Positions 1 to 5,205 of a stretch of 5,320 nt of DNA are shown one piece after another. The stretch's first letter is position 1, and every line of letters starts with the position of its first letter. The stretch comes from Treponema sp. (lineage in GTDB: Bacteria > Spirochaetota > Spirochaetia > Treponematales > Breznakiellaceae). The notes under the pieces are model-generated. The model ran no database searches and was not told where the DNA came from. It worked only from the letters and a program-made list of their open reading frames with translations. Made by a program: the position numbers and the translations under genes. Where the stretch lies: the NCBI GenBank assembly GCA_031288815.1, contig JAITQR010000077.1, positions 1-5,320 of the forward strand, in the 5' to 3' direction.

Positions 1-1
1 C

Positions 2-796
2 AACGCCGTCCTGGAACGAACAGGCAAAAGTAACCTGAAATCGGTGGAAATTCTGGAAAGCAAGGATCTTCCGGCAGAAATTACCGGTGGCAAGGCGGCT
101 AAACTGGATGTCCTGGCCAGTATCCCGGATGGTTCTCTGGTGAATATCGAGGTACAGATAAAAAACCAGTTCAACATCGAGAAGCGGAGCCTCTACTACT
201 GGAGCCGGAAATACTCCTGGAATTTTCCCTCCGGGGGGGATTACGCGGATCTTGTACCGGTCATTGGGATAAACATCGTAGACTTCGGGCTGTTTCCGAT
301 AGAGGATTTCCACACGAGTTACCATCTATGGGAAGACCGGCATAAGGACTTTCTACTTACGGAGGCATGCGAGATACATTTTCTGGACATGGTGAAGTTT
401 CGAAGGGAAAAGGAGCATAAGCTTGAAGACCCATTGGAGCGGTGGCTGGTATATTTTGACCGGCACAGTCCGGCGGAACTGGTGGAGGAGGTAATAAAAA
501 TGGACGGGGCGATATGGCTGGCGCAGGAGAAAGAGGAGATGATAAGGAGGGACCCGGAATTATTGCGGGCCTATGAGAGGTACGAGAAGGCCGCCTCCGA
601 CTGGACCAGCGGGATGAATGGGGCGCGGCGGGAGGGGTGGCGGGAAGGTGAACAGAAGGGACGGCGGGAAGGTGAACAGAAGGGACGGTGGGAAGGACAG
701 CAGGAAATTGTCTCTAAAATGAAAGAGCGTGGATTATCTATTGACCAAATTGCGGAGTACACCGGACTTTCCATTGGGGAAATAGCGAAATTCTGA
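2..796 (+). CDS. Rpn-type PD-(D/E)XK nuclease / putative transposase, 5' end cut by window
   Basis: The reading frame is open from base 2, so the gene begins upstream; the GTG at 44 is only an internal codon. About 264 residues are visible. The visible start (NAVLERTGK..) fits the N-terminal part of the PDDEXK_2/Rpn family, which usually runs to roughly 300 residues. The nuclease core is readable: LD with Asp at 107-109, then a strand NIEVQ with Glu at 149-151 and Gln at 155-157 (the family's E-x-Q form of E-x-K), followed by KRSLYYWSRKYS and the Y-x-x-L-x-P-V strand. The C-terminus has a charged, tandemly repeated linker and ends in a small helical motif (KERGLSIDQIAEYTGLS) common at the end of these proteins. 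Family members are linked to recA-independent recombination and DNA cleavage; activity here is inferred. The gene is less GC-rich than the next two. Its stop TGA overlaps the next ATG by one base. Confidence 0.85.
   Translation, partial: NAVLERTGKSNLKSVEILESKDLPAEITGGKAAKLDVLASIPDGSLVNIEVQIKNQFNIEKRSLYYWSRKYSWNFPSGGDYADLVPVIGINIVDFGLFPIEDFHTSYHLWEDRHKDFLLTEACEIHFLDMVKFRREKEHKLEDPLERWLVYFDRHSPAELVEEVIKMDGAIWLAQEKEEMIRRDPELLRAYERYEKAASDWTSGMNGARREGWREGEQKGRREGEQKGRWEGQQEIVSKMKERGLSIDQIAEYTGLSIGEIAKF
641..697 (+). repeat. 24-bp in-frame tandem repeat in the Rpn-type gene
   Basis: Two identical 24-bp copies lie at 641-664 and 665-688, followed by a partial third copy (689-697) with one change at its first base. 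Each copy encodes eight residues of the type REGEQKGR, a charged helical linker between nuclease core and C-terminal motif. Because the unit is a multiple of three, copy-number change would lengthen or shorten the linker without breaking the frame. Similar REGxxKG runs are typical of this family's C-terminus. Confidence 0.9.
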
Positions 797-1668
797 TGGA
801 CAATCTCAAGGGCGCGGACGGAAGGGAACTGCTGCGCCTGATGCCGCCGGTACTCCGGGCCAGGGCCTTCAGGCTCTATACCCAGGGCGGCCGTCTGGTG
901 GATCTCTGGCAGGACGGGGGCCGGGCTGTTCTGGGTCATACCCCTCCCCGGGTACTGGGGGATCTTAAAAACAGCGCGGATCGGGGCCTCTTTACCGGAT
1001 TTCCCCACCCCCAGGAAGGTCGTTTCCTTAAGGCCCTCTCCCGGCTTTTTCCCGGCCGGGGCTTCCGTTTCTACGCCGGCCGGGCCTCCCTGAACCGCGC
1101 CCTGGAAGTGGCGGGCTTCCCCTGTCCGGGGCCGGACCCCGAATCTCTCCCGGATCCGGCCTTCCCGGCTCCCCCTGGCGGACATTCTTCCCGCCTCTCC
1201 CTCTGGCGGCCTTTTCTGGGCGAGGCCGGGGAACCGGCGGTACAGGAAAGGCCGGTGCTGATCCCGGTACTGCCCTGGCCCCTGTCACCCCCCGTCGCGG
1301 CCTTCGCGCCCGGTCTGGAAGACCGTTTTCCCCCTTCGGACATGGTCTCCCCCGTCATCCTCGCCGCCGCCGCCCGGGGGATCTACGATCTTATCGCTAC
1401 GGGAAGCAGGGGAGGGCGGCCGGTTTACCCGAAGATAAACCGCCTCCTCTACGGCGGGCGGAGCCGGGAGCCCTGTCCCTGGTATTGCCGGGGGATATAC
1501 CTTACCCCGCTGGAGGCCGGCTCCGGCTGGGAAACCCTGTTCCGGCGCTTTCTGGAAGGGGGCTTCCTTATCCCCCCAAGCCCCAGGGAACCTCTGATCC
1601 TGCCGGGGATCCTGTCCCCGGGGGAGGAAGCCAAATTGGCGGCGCTGCTGGAGGCCGCGCCCCTATAA
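796..1668 (+). CDS. Class-III aminotransferase-like protein lacking the catalytic core (probable pseudoenzyme)
   Basis: 290 residues, against about 420-450 for class-III aminotransferases such as glutamate-1-semialdehyde aminomutase (HemL). Residues 25-105 follow the family N-terminus: RLYTQGGRLVDLW (LYDxDGKxYIDY), VLGHTPP (VLGHxHP), RGLFTGFP, an FPGRGFRFY strand, then GRAS where HemL has SGTEA. Residues 165-200 (PPVAAF.., VSPVILAAAARGIYDL) resemble the stretch after the catalytic lysine and the SGNPxAxAAG helix. Residues 232-288 (GIYLTPL.., FRRFLEGGFLIPPSP.., ILSPGEEAKLAALLEA) match the small C-terminal domain. The region with the PLP-stacking YHG, the DEV aspartate and the Schiff-base lysine is missing, so transamination is not expected. 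The frame is intact and strongly GC-rich at third positions, which favours a working gene over decay. The ATG overlaps the preceding stop by one base; only a weak GGGGA (776-780) precedes it, and ATG at 841 (residue 16) is an alternative start. Family reading is by eye. Confidence 0.6.
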   Translation: MDNLKGADGRELLRLMPPVLRARAFRLYTQGGRLVDLWQDGGRAVLGHTPPRVLGDLKNSADRGLFTGFPHPQEGRFLKALSRLFPGRGFRFYAGRASLNRALEVAGFPCPGPDPESLPDPAFPAPPGGHSSRLSLWRPFLGEAGEPAVQERPVLIPVLPWPLSPPVAAFAPGLEDRFPPSDMVSPVILAAAARGIYDLIATGSRGGRPVYPKINRLLYGGRSREPCPWYCRGIYLTPLEAGSGWETLFRRFLEGGFLIPPSPREPLILPGILSPGEEAKLAALLEAAPL

Positions 1669-1682
1669 AATAGCATACGGGG

Positions 1683-1698
1683 TCCGGCCTGGGCCGGA
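1683..1698. other. Short GC-rich inverted repeat between the aminotransferase-like gene and the methylase
   Basis: TCCGGC (1683-1688) and GCCGGA (1693-1698) are perfect inverted arms around four bases. The hairpin starts 14 bases after the upstream stop. No T-run follows, so it is a weak terminator candidate at best. The rest of the 82-bp gap (1669-1750) turns AT-rich from about 1715, with TCTAAT at 1738-1743, but no matching -35 box and no clear Shine-Dalgarno precede the GTG start at 1751. Confidence 0.35.
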
Positions 1699-1750
1699 GA
1701 AGTTTCCCGGCCCTGTATTTTCCGGTGTTTTATGGTATCTAATATTCCCT

Positions 1751-2683
1751 GTGATTCCCTTATCCAGACTGTCGCGCCTGCCCCGGTCCCAGCGGCTCCG
1801 CAAAGCCGAAAAGATCCTGGCCGGGGCGGAGCGGCGGCTCCTTGGCCTGGGCCGGGGGTCTGAAGCTTCCGCCGGAACCGCGCCGGACCGGGGCCGGGGA
1901 GACGGCCCGTTTTCCGCCGGCAAGCTGGCCTGCATAGGGGAGCTGCTGGAACTGCTCGGCGGGGATGGGGATTTTTCCCCGGCGGAACGCCTGGTTTTGG
2001 GGCAAAGCCGCGCCGCCCTGGGAGCCGCCGGTACGGTTCCCGGCGCCTTGTATAATACCGTAGCCTTGCGCCGGGCCCTCAACACGGCCCGCCATATCCT
2101 CCTGGCGGCCACCGGCCGCTGTCCCGCGGACTGGGACTTTACCGATCCTCAGGGCAGACTGGACCCGGCAAAACGGCGCCCATTCCCGGGGATGGCGATC
2201 TACCTGGAGGATATCCGCTCCCCCTTCAACGTGGGATCCATGTTCCGCACCGCCGAGTCCTTTGGCGCTGAAAAGCTCTGGCTTTCCCCACTCTGCGCCG
2301 ATCCCCGCCACCCCCGGGCGGAACGGACCGCCATGGGCTGCGTGGATATTCTTCCCTGGGAACGGCTGGATAAGAACCCGTTCCCGGAAAATTCCGGTTC
2401 AGCCATCGTTTCCCCGGGGATGGCGGGTTTTTCCGGCGGCCCTTTCTTCGCCCTGGAGACCGGGGGCATCCCTATCGGGGAATTTCCCTTCCCCGGCGCC
2501 GCGGTGTTGATCGCGGGCTCCGAAGAGCTGGGGGTAAGTCCCGCCGCCCTTGCCGTGGCGGATGCCTCCCTGGGGCGGGTGAGTATCCCCAGTTACGGCG
2601 CGAAAGGTTCCCTCAACGTGTCCGCCGCCTTCGCCATCGTCACGCAGAAGTGGGCGGAAGAAAGGATAAAGGCGGGACGCTGA
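1751..2683 (+). CDS. TrmH/SpoU-family RNA 2'-O-ribose methyltransferase
   Basis: A 310-residue protein. Residues 1-145 form an Arg/Ala/Gly-rich N-terminal extension of no recognised fold; it could be the RNA-binding part. Residues 148-303 are a SPOUT (alpha/beta-knot) domain with all three TrmH motifs. Motif 1 is SPFNVGSMFRTAESFGA (Asn160, catalytic-type Arg166). Motif 2 is VLIAGSEELGVSP (Glu258). Motif 3 is VSIPSYGAKGSLNVSAAFAI (Ser287, Asn289). Enzymes with these motifs transfer a methyl group from S-adenosylmethionine to a ribose 2'-OH in tRNA or rRNA, acting in the cytoplasm as dimers. The target nucleotide cannot be read from sequence, so no symbol is given. The start is a GTG; no ATG lies nearby in frame and no Shine-Dalgarno is evident, so the exact start is uncertain. 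Stop TGA at 2681-2683. It faces the convergent DUF3842 gene. Confidence 0.93.
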   Translation: MIPLSRLSRLPRSQRLRKAEKILAGAERRLLGLGRGSEASAGTAPDRGRGDGPFSAGKLACIGELLELLGGDGDFSPAERLVLGQSRAALGAAGTVPGALYNTVALRRALNTARHILLAATGRCPADWDFTDPQGRLDPAKRRPFPGMAIYLEDIRSPFNVGSMFRTAESFGAEKLWLSPLCADPRHPRAERTAMGCVDILPWERLDKNPFPENSGSAIVSPGMAGFSGGPFFALETGGIPIGEFPFPGAAVLIAGSEELGVSPAALAVADASLGRVSIPSYGAKGSLNVSAAFAIVTQKWAEERIKAGR

Positions 2684-2693
2684 TGAGGCGAAG

Positions 2694-2723
2694 GGGGGAA
2701 TGATCCCCCGCGGGAAGCTCCCG
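2694..2723. other. Two small G/C hairpins just after the methylase stop
   Basis: GGGGG (2694-2698) can pair with CCCCC (2705-2709) around AATGAT. CGGGA (2711-2715) can pair with TCCCG (2719-2723) around AGC. Both stems are only five base pairs and neither is followed by a T-run. They lie 10-40 bases after the TGA of the methylase gene, where a transcript end would be expected, so one may help stop rightward transcription. This is a positional argument only. Confidence 0.3.
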
Positions 2724-2739
2724 GGGACAGGGGCGCGGT

Positions 2740-2766
2740 ATCCGGAATAGAACGCTGTTACCGGAT
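2740..2766. terminator. Hairpin at the convergent gene junction, possible transcript end
   Basis: ATCCGG (2740-2745) pairs with CCGGAT (2761-2766). After a single bulged A (2760) the stem continues with AATAG (2746-2750) pairing to CTGTT (2755-2759), with one G-T pair, closing on the loop AACG. That gives an 11-bp stem with one bulge and a four-base loop. It begins 11 bases beyond the stop of the leftward DUF3842 gene and 56 bases beyond the rightward methylase stop, so it could act for either strand. No T-tract follows on either side, so a classical intrinsic terminator is not shown. Confidence 0.4.
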
Positions 2767-2777
2767 CCGGGGCGGGC

Positions 2778-3218
2778 TTACGCTTGGCGGGCCGATTTTT
2801 TCGCCTCCAGCCGTTCCCTGAACAGTTCCATGACCCGGTCTATCATCTTACCCAGGGGAAGCTGTTCCAGTCCGGCGATGTAAAAATGCTCCTGCTGCAT
2901 GGGAAGGAGGATTCGCTCCCCCGGGGCGGCAAGCACCGCCGCCGCCATCCCCTGGGTAATCTCCCCCATCATGCTGTCCCCTATCACGATGCCGATGGGG
3001 CCCAGGATAAAGTCCCCGGAGGAAACCGAGACCCGGATCGCGTTCTCCCCGGCGGCGCCCCGGTGAGCCCCGGCCTTTACCATCCGCTCGGTAGCCACCG
3101 CGTTGGTTCCCAGGGCGATTATCTCCGTATCGCCGTCGGCGATCTCTTTCAGCTTTGCGATAAGCTGTACGCCGATTCCGCCGCCCATGCCGTCCACCAC
3201 CACTACTGTTGTTCTCAT
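2778..3218 (-). CDS. DUF3842 family protein, predicted nucleotide-binding, function unknown
   Basis: A 146-residue protein, about the usual size for DUF3842. It opens with a hydrophobic strand and glycine-rich loop, VVVVDGMGGGIG (residues 5-16), resembling a Rossmann-type dinucleotide or phosphate-binding turn. Next come the family's characteristic blocks: IIALGTNAVATERMVKAGA (33-51), AAGENAI (55-61), GDFILGPIGIVIGDSMMGEIT (68-88) and ERILLPMQQ, then a charged C-terminal helix. No signal peptide or membrane helix is seen, so it is probably cytosolic. The biochemical role of the family is not known to me; binding a nucleotide or cofactor is inferred from the glycine loop alone. The ATG is well supported by a GAGGAG eight bases upstream. 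It is the last gene of a leftward unit behind the radical SAM gene, 12 bp away, which suggests the two products work together. Stop TAA at 2778-2780. Confidence 0.85.
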   Translation of the reverse strand: MRTTVVVVDGMGGGIGVQLIAKLKEIADGDTEIIALGTNAVATERMVKAGAHRGAAGENAIRVSVSSGDFILGPIGIVIGDSMMGEITQGMAAAVLAAPGERILLPMQQEHFYIAGLEQLPLGKMIDRVMELFRERLEAKKSARQA

Positions 3219-3226
3219 CCGCCGTA

Positions 3227-3232
3227 CTCCTC
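3227..3232 (-). promoter_or_regulatory. Shine-Dalgarno of the DUF3842 gene overlapping the radical SAM stop codon
   Basis: On the minus strand GAGGAG sits eight bases before the ATG at 3218. The radical SAM gene's TGA (3233-3231) shares two bases with it. Such overlap allows a ribosome finishing the upstream gene to re-initiate at once, so the two genes are likely translationally coupled. It also fixes the start of the DUF3842 gene. Confidence 0.85.
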
Positions 3233-4199
3233 AGTAATACTTTAAAGACTCCCCATAGTGATCCGCGTCCAGTTCGGCGAAGCCTTTGCCGGCCAGGAAG
3301 GCGCGGGCACGGAAACAGAGCCCGCAGCGGGAAGGGTAGTTTTTCTCCGGCACAAAACCCCGTCCCCGGGCAAGATCCAGCAATGCTGCCGTTCCGCCGT
3401 AGTAGAGAGCCTCAAAAACCGGATACTTCCCCTCGGGGATACCCTCCACCGCTTCCGCCAGGGGGATGCGTATCCCGGTACAGCCCGGCGGAATAAAACG
3501 GCAGTCCGCGTCTACGTGGAAGTGGCCGGTGGACAGCAGATCCCCGCAGGGCTTGGAATCGGTAAAATCAGCGAGCCCTCCGGTTCCGGCGTATTCCCCC
3601 TCAATGTTGATCGCCCTGCCCCCGATACGCAGGCCGTAAAGCCGGGCGGTGTTTTTGATATAAGCGTCCCCCAGAAGGGCTTCCAGATCGCGCCGGCCGT
3701 GGGTTTTCGCCGCGTCCAGCCGGGAAAGGGCCGGGAGGAACTGCTGTTTCCAGAGAAAGCAGCCCATGCCGTTTTTGTCGCAGAGGGCCGCGAGCCGCAG
3801 GGGAAGGGCGTAGGGAACATACTCGACATGGAAGGGATCCACGGAAATGCAGAGGGCCTCCACTTTAAGGGATTTGAGACGTCTCAGTTTGGCCGCCCCG
3901 TCGGCGTCGGCGGCCCAAAAGGCGTTGGTCTCAATGTAGTCCAGGGCTATCCCCGCGTCCCGCAGTTCTTCTACCGCCATGACCAGCCCCTGGAAATCCA
4001 GGAACGGTTCGCCCCCGCCGATATGCACCGATCCGATTCCGCCCTTGCGGAGAAGACGGCAGATCTCCCTCATGGTCTCCCGGCCGACATAACCCTCCCT
4101 CCGGGTTGGAGAACACGCGTAGAGACAGTGGCGGCAGGCGGCGGTACACCGGTAGTTCACCATTATCCCTCCATGGTACAGATTCCCCGCGCTAAGCAA
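3231..4199 (-). CDS. Radical SAM enzyme, substrate unassigned
   Basis: 322 residues. The radical SAM cluster motif is CTAACRHC (Cys18, Cys22, Cys25), with Cys29 close behind, and binds the [4Fe-4S] cluster that cleaves S-adenosylmethionine. HIGGGEPFL (59-67) is the GGE motif contacting the SAM amino group. DYIETNAFW (87-95) and CISVDPFHVEYVPY (117-130) are later barrel strands. The C-terminal third has Cys218, Cys233, Cys240, Cys292 and Cys295 (CGLC), which could ligate an auxiliary Fe-S cluster or metal; this is inference. I cannot place it in a subfamily with known chemistry. The start taken is TTG at 4199, preceded by a GGGGGGA stretch and keeping NLYHGGIMVNYRC, which looks like part of the first barrel strand. 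ATG at 4163 (residue 13), with GGAGGG only three bases away, is an alternative. It lies 52 bp after the coiled-coil nuclease gene and 12 bp before the DUF3842 gene, all on one strand. Confidence 0.9.
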   Translation of the reverse strand: MLSAGNLYHGGIMVNYRCTAACRHCLYACSPTRREGYVGRETMREICRLLRKGGIGSVHIGGGEPFLDFQGLVMAVEELRDAGIALDYIETNAFWAADADGAAKLRRLKSLKVEALCISVDPFHVEYVPYALPLRLAALCDKNGMGCFLWKQQFLPALSRLDAAKTHGRRDLEALLGDAYIKNTARLYGLRIGGRAINIEGEYAGTGGLADFTDSKPCGDLLSTGHFHVDADCRFIPPGCTGIRIPLAEAVEGIPEGKYPVFEALYYGGTAALLDLARGRGFVPEKNYPSRCGLCFRARAFLAGKGFAELDADHYGESLKYY

Positions 4200-4251
4200 A
4201 ACTTCCCCCCTGGCTTCCTTGTGATGTTACCCTGGTACCTTGATTCTAATG

Positions 4252-5019
4252 TCACCATTCCCGGGCACTGAAACTGTCCGGCCGCTCAGCCAGGGCAATC
4301 GATTTTCCGGACTGTACCAGGACATACAAGCCTTTTATAAAGGCGTAGCGCTGGACATTTTCGGGAACAATCGCCCCGGCTACCGCTCCCACCAGCTTCC
4401 GCTTGTCATTCCGCTTATCCATATACCCCCGTATCTTTTCTATCCTCTCCAGATGTTCATCTATATCTTCTTCCGTCAGGTTCGTCTTCACTTCCACCGG
4501 CATCGCGTATTCGCCGTTTTCAAGAAATATATCCACCTGGGTCAGTATCCTGTTGTTCTCAATGAGTTCGCAGGGGCCGCCCTTGGTAAAAACATAGCCA
4601 ATGGCGTTGAACTTTTCCCAAAGTTTTGCGGAAACCATCTTCTCTATCCATCTGCCCAGGGAATTATTCACCCCGCCGATGTTTTTCGAAAGCCGTTTTA
4701 CGATACGTTCCGTTTTTTCCTGCTCCCGTTCAATTCTTTTCCACGTTTCCTCTATCCGCCGGTCAACATCCCTCGACGATTCCTCTATCCGCCGGTCGGC
4801 GTCCCTCGACGATTCCTCTATCCGTCGGTCGGCGTTCCTTGACGATTCCTCTATCCGTCGGGAGACTTCCGCCTCCCGCCGGTCGGCGTTCCTCGACATT
4901 TCCTCGAGCCGCTGGAAAACCTCTTCCTGCCGTCTGGCGCTTTCCTGGATAATCGCCCAGACCTTTTCGAAGCTTAAACCTTTCGCCGCCTCCGCCGCCT
5001 CTTCCGCTGTCATCATCAT
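4252..5019 (-). CDS. Coiled-coil PD-(D/E)XK nuclease-like protein (DUF3782-like)
   Basis: 255 residues in two parts. Residues 1-112 are a highly charged helical region with 11-residue repeats (RIEESSRDADR type, 55-98), predicted to form a coiled coil. Residues 115-245 form a PD-(D/E)XK domain: Glu126 in LGRWIEKMV, Asp163 in LTQVDIFLE, and Glu176/Lys178 in MPVEVKTNLTEEDI, the expected order for a metal-dependent nuclease core. The layout of coil then nuclease matches DUF3782-type proteins, which are often multicopy in treponemes and cyanobacteria and have no settled function. DNA cleavage is inferred from the intact motif. Three ATG codons in a row (5019, 5016, 5013) could start it; the second lies seven bases from GGGAGG, the best spacing. 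A strong promoter precedes it. Base composition is less GC-rich than its neighbours, which may reflect later acquisition. Confidence 0.82.
   Translation of the reverse strand: MMMTAEEAAEAAKGLSFEKVWAIIQESARRQEEVFQRLEEMSRNADRREAEVSRRIEESSRNADRRIEESSRDADRRIEESSRDVDRRIEETWKRIEREQEKTERIVKRLSKNIGGVNNSLGRWIEKMVSAKLWEKFNAIGYVFTKGGPCELIENNRILTQVDIFLENGEYAMPVEVKTNLTEEDIDEHLERIEKIRGYMDKRNDKRKLVGAVAGAIVPENVQRYAFIKGLYVLVQSGKSIALAERPDSFSAREW
4726..4857 (-). repeat. 33-bp in-frame tandem repeats encoding 11-residue coiled-coil units
   Basis: Four consecutive units in coding frame: 4857-4825 (RIEESSRNADR), 4824-4792 (RIEESSRDADR), 4791-4759 (RIEESSRDVDR) and a diverged fourth, 4758-4726 (RIEETWKRIER). The first three differ by only a few bases, pointing to recent duplication. 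A related unit (RLEEMSRNADR, residues 37-47) lies upstream, separated by a seven-residue insert. Eleven-residue periodicity suits a long straight helix or coiled coil. Gain or loss of units would keep frame and change coil length. Confidence 0.9.
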
Positions 5020-5023
5020 TATG

Positions 5024-5029
5024 CCTCCC
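5024..5029 (-). promoter_or_regulatory. Shine-Dalgarno before the triple-ATG start of the coiled-coil gene
   Basis: GGGAGG on the minus strand lies four, seven and ten bases before the ATGs at 5019, 5016 and 5013. The seven-base spacing favours the second ATG, so the true protein may be one residue shorter than drawn. Confidence 0.75.
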
Positions 5030-5039
5030 GTCTGTTTAT

Positions 5040-5068
5040 ACTATACAAAAGTTACGAGCCCCTGTCAA
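5040..5068 (-). promoter_or_regulatory. Near-consensus sigma70-type promoter for the leftward genes
   Basis: On the minus strand, TTGACA (5068-5063) is followed by a 17-base spacer and TATAGT (5045-5040): a perfect -35, a five-of-six -10 and ideal spacing. Transcription would start near 5033, leaving a leader of about 14 bases that still contains the Shine-Dalgarno. The coiled-coil gene is the direct target. The radical SAM and DUF3842 genes follow on the same strand without a clear promoter of their own in the 52-bp gap at 4200-4251, so all three may be transcribed from here. Confidence 0.82.
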
Positions 5069-5155
5069 TTCCCCGGTTCGGATTTGCGCCTGGCCGGATT
5101 ATCGTGAACAGGGACCGCGGCTGAAACCCCGGGGCTCCGGCGTCCGTTGACAGGG
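5060..5155. repeat. Inverted repeat covering both divergent -35 boxes
   Basis: CCCTGTCAA (5060-5068) and TTGACAGGG (5147-5155) are perfect 9-base inverted copies 78 bp apart. Six bases of each arm are the -35 box of a promoter; the three flanking G/C bases are not part of the sigma70 consensus, so the match goes a little beyond the promoter signal. It could be a shared protein-binding site or chance. The sequence between the arms is GC-rich and includes the palindrome CCCCGGGG at 5127-5134; I see no ORF in it. Confidence 0.5.
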
Positions 5156-5175
5156 AAGGGGATGTGTCCAATAGT
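5147..5175 (+). promoter_or_regulatory. Sigma70-type promoter for the rightward thioesterase-like gene
   Basis: TTGACA (5147-5152) is followed by exactly 17 bases and AATAGT (5170-5175), a perfect -35 with a four-of-six -10. Predicted start of transcription is near 5182, 24 bases before the ATG at 5206, with the purine-rich AAAAAGGG (5188-5195) in the leader as a modest ribosome site. It points away from the leftward promoter at 5040-5068. Confidence 0.65.
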
Positions 5176-5205
5176 AAATCTCAGCGGAAAAAGGGTCGTT
5201 TAGAC

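Noticed and set aside
796..1668. Reading the aminotransferase-like gene as a simple decayed pseudogene
   Set aside because: The frame is uninterrupted over 290 codons with strong third-position GC, and both flanking family segments are in frame; decay would normally leave stops or frameshifts. Not fully excluded.
1636..1669. Possible promoter TTGGCG ... TATAAA before the methylase gene
   Set aside because: The spacer is 22 bases and the -35 matches only four of six; the TATAAA arises from the upstream stop codon region.
1028..2311. Several leftward Pro/Arg/Gly-rich open frames opposite the aminotransferase-like and methylase genes
   Set aside because: Low-complexity composition typical of antisense to GC-rich codons; the + strand has motif-bearing proteins in the same place.
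4221..4255. Imperfect inverted repeat GTGATGTT / AATGTCAC between the nuclease-like and radical SAM genes
   Set aside because: On the minus strand, where the genes are transcribed, two pairs become C-A mismatches, so no stable hairpin forms; no T-run or promoter accompanies it.
3258..4271. Long rightward open frame of 337 codons antisense to the radical SAM gene
   Set aside because: Its translation shows no recognisable domain, while the opposite strand encodes a clear radical SAM enzyme. GC-rich third positions leave antisense frames open by default.
4240..4842. Rightward open frames across the coiled-coil nuclease gene with PSTIPLSAGRR or FLYPPVGVPR repeats
   Set aside because: These repeats are the 33-bp coding repeats read on the wrong strand; the leftward frame has a promoter, a Shine-Dalgarno and an intact PD-(D/E)XK motif.
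4726..4857. Spaced repeats that might suggest a CRISPR array
   Set aside because: The 33-bp units are directly adjacent with no unique spacers and encode a regular 11-residue helix repeat in frame.
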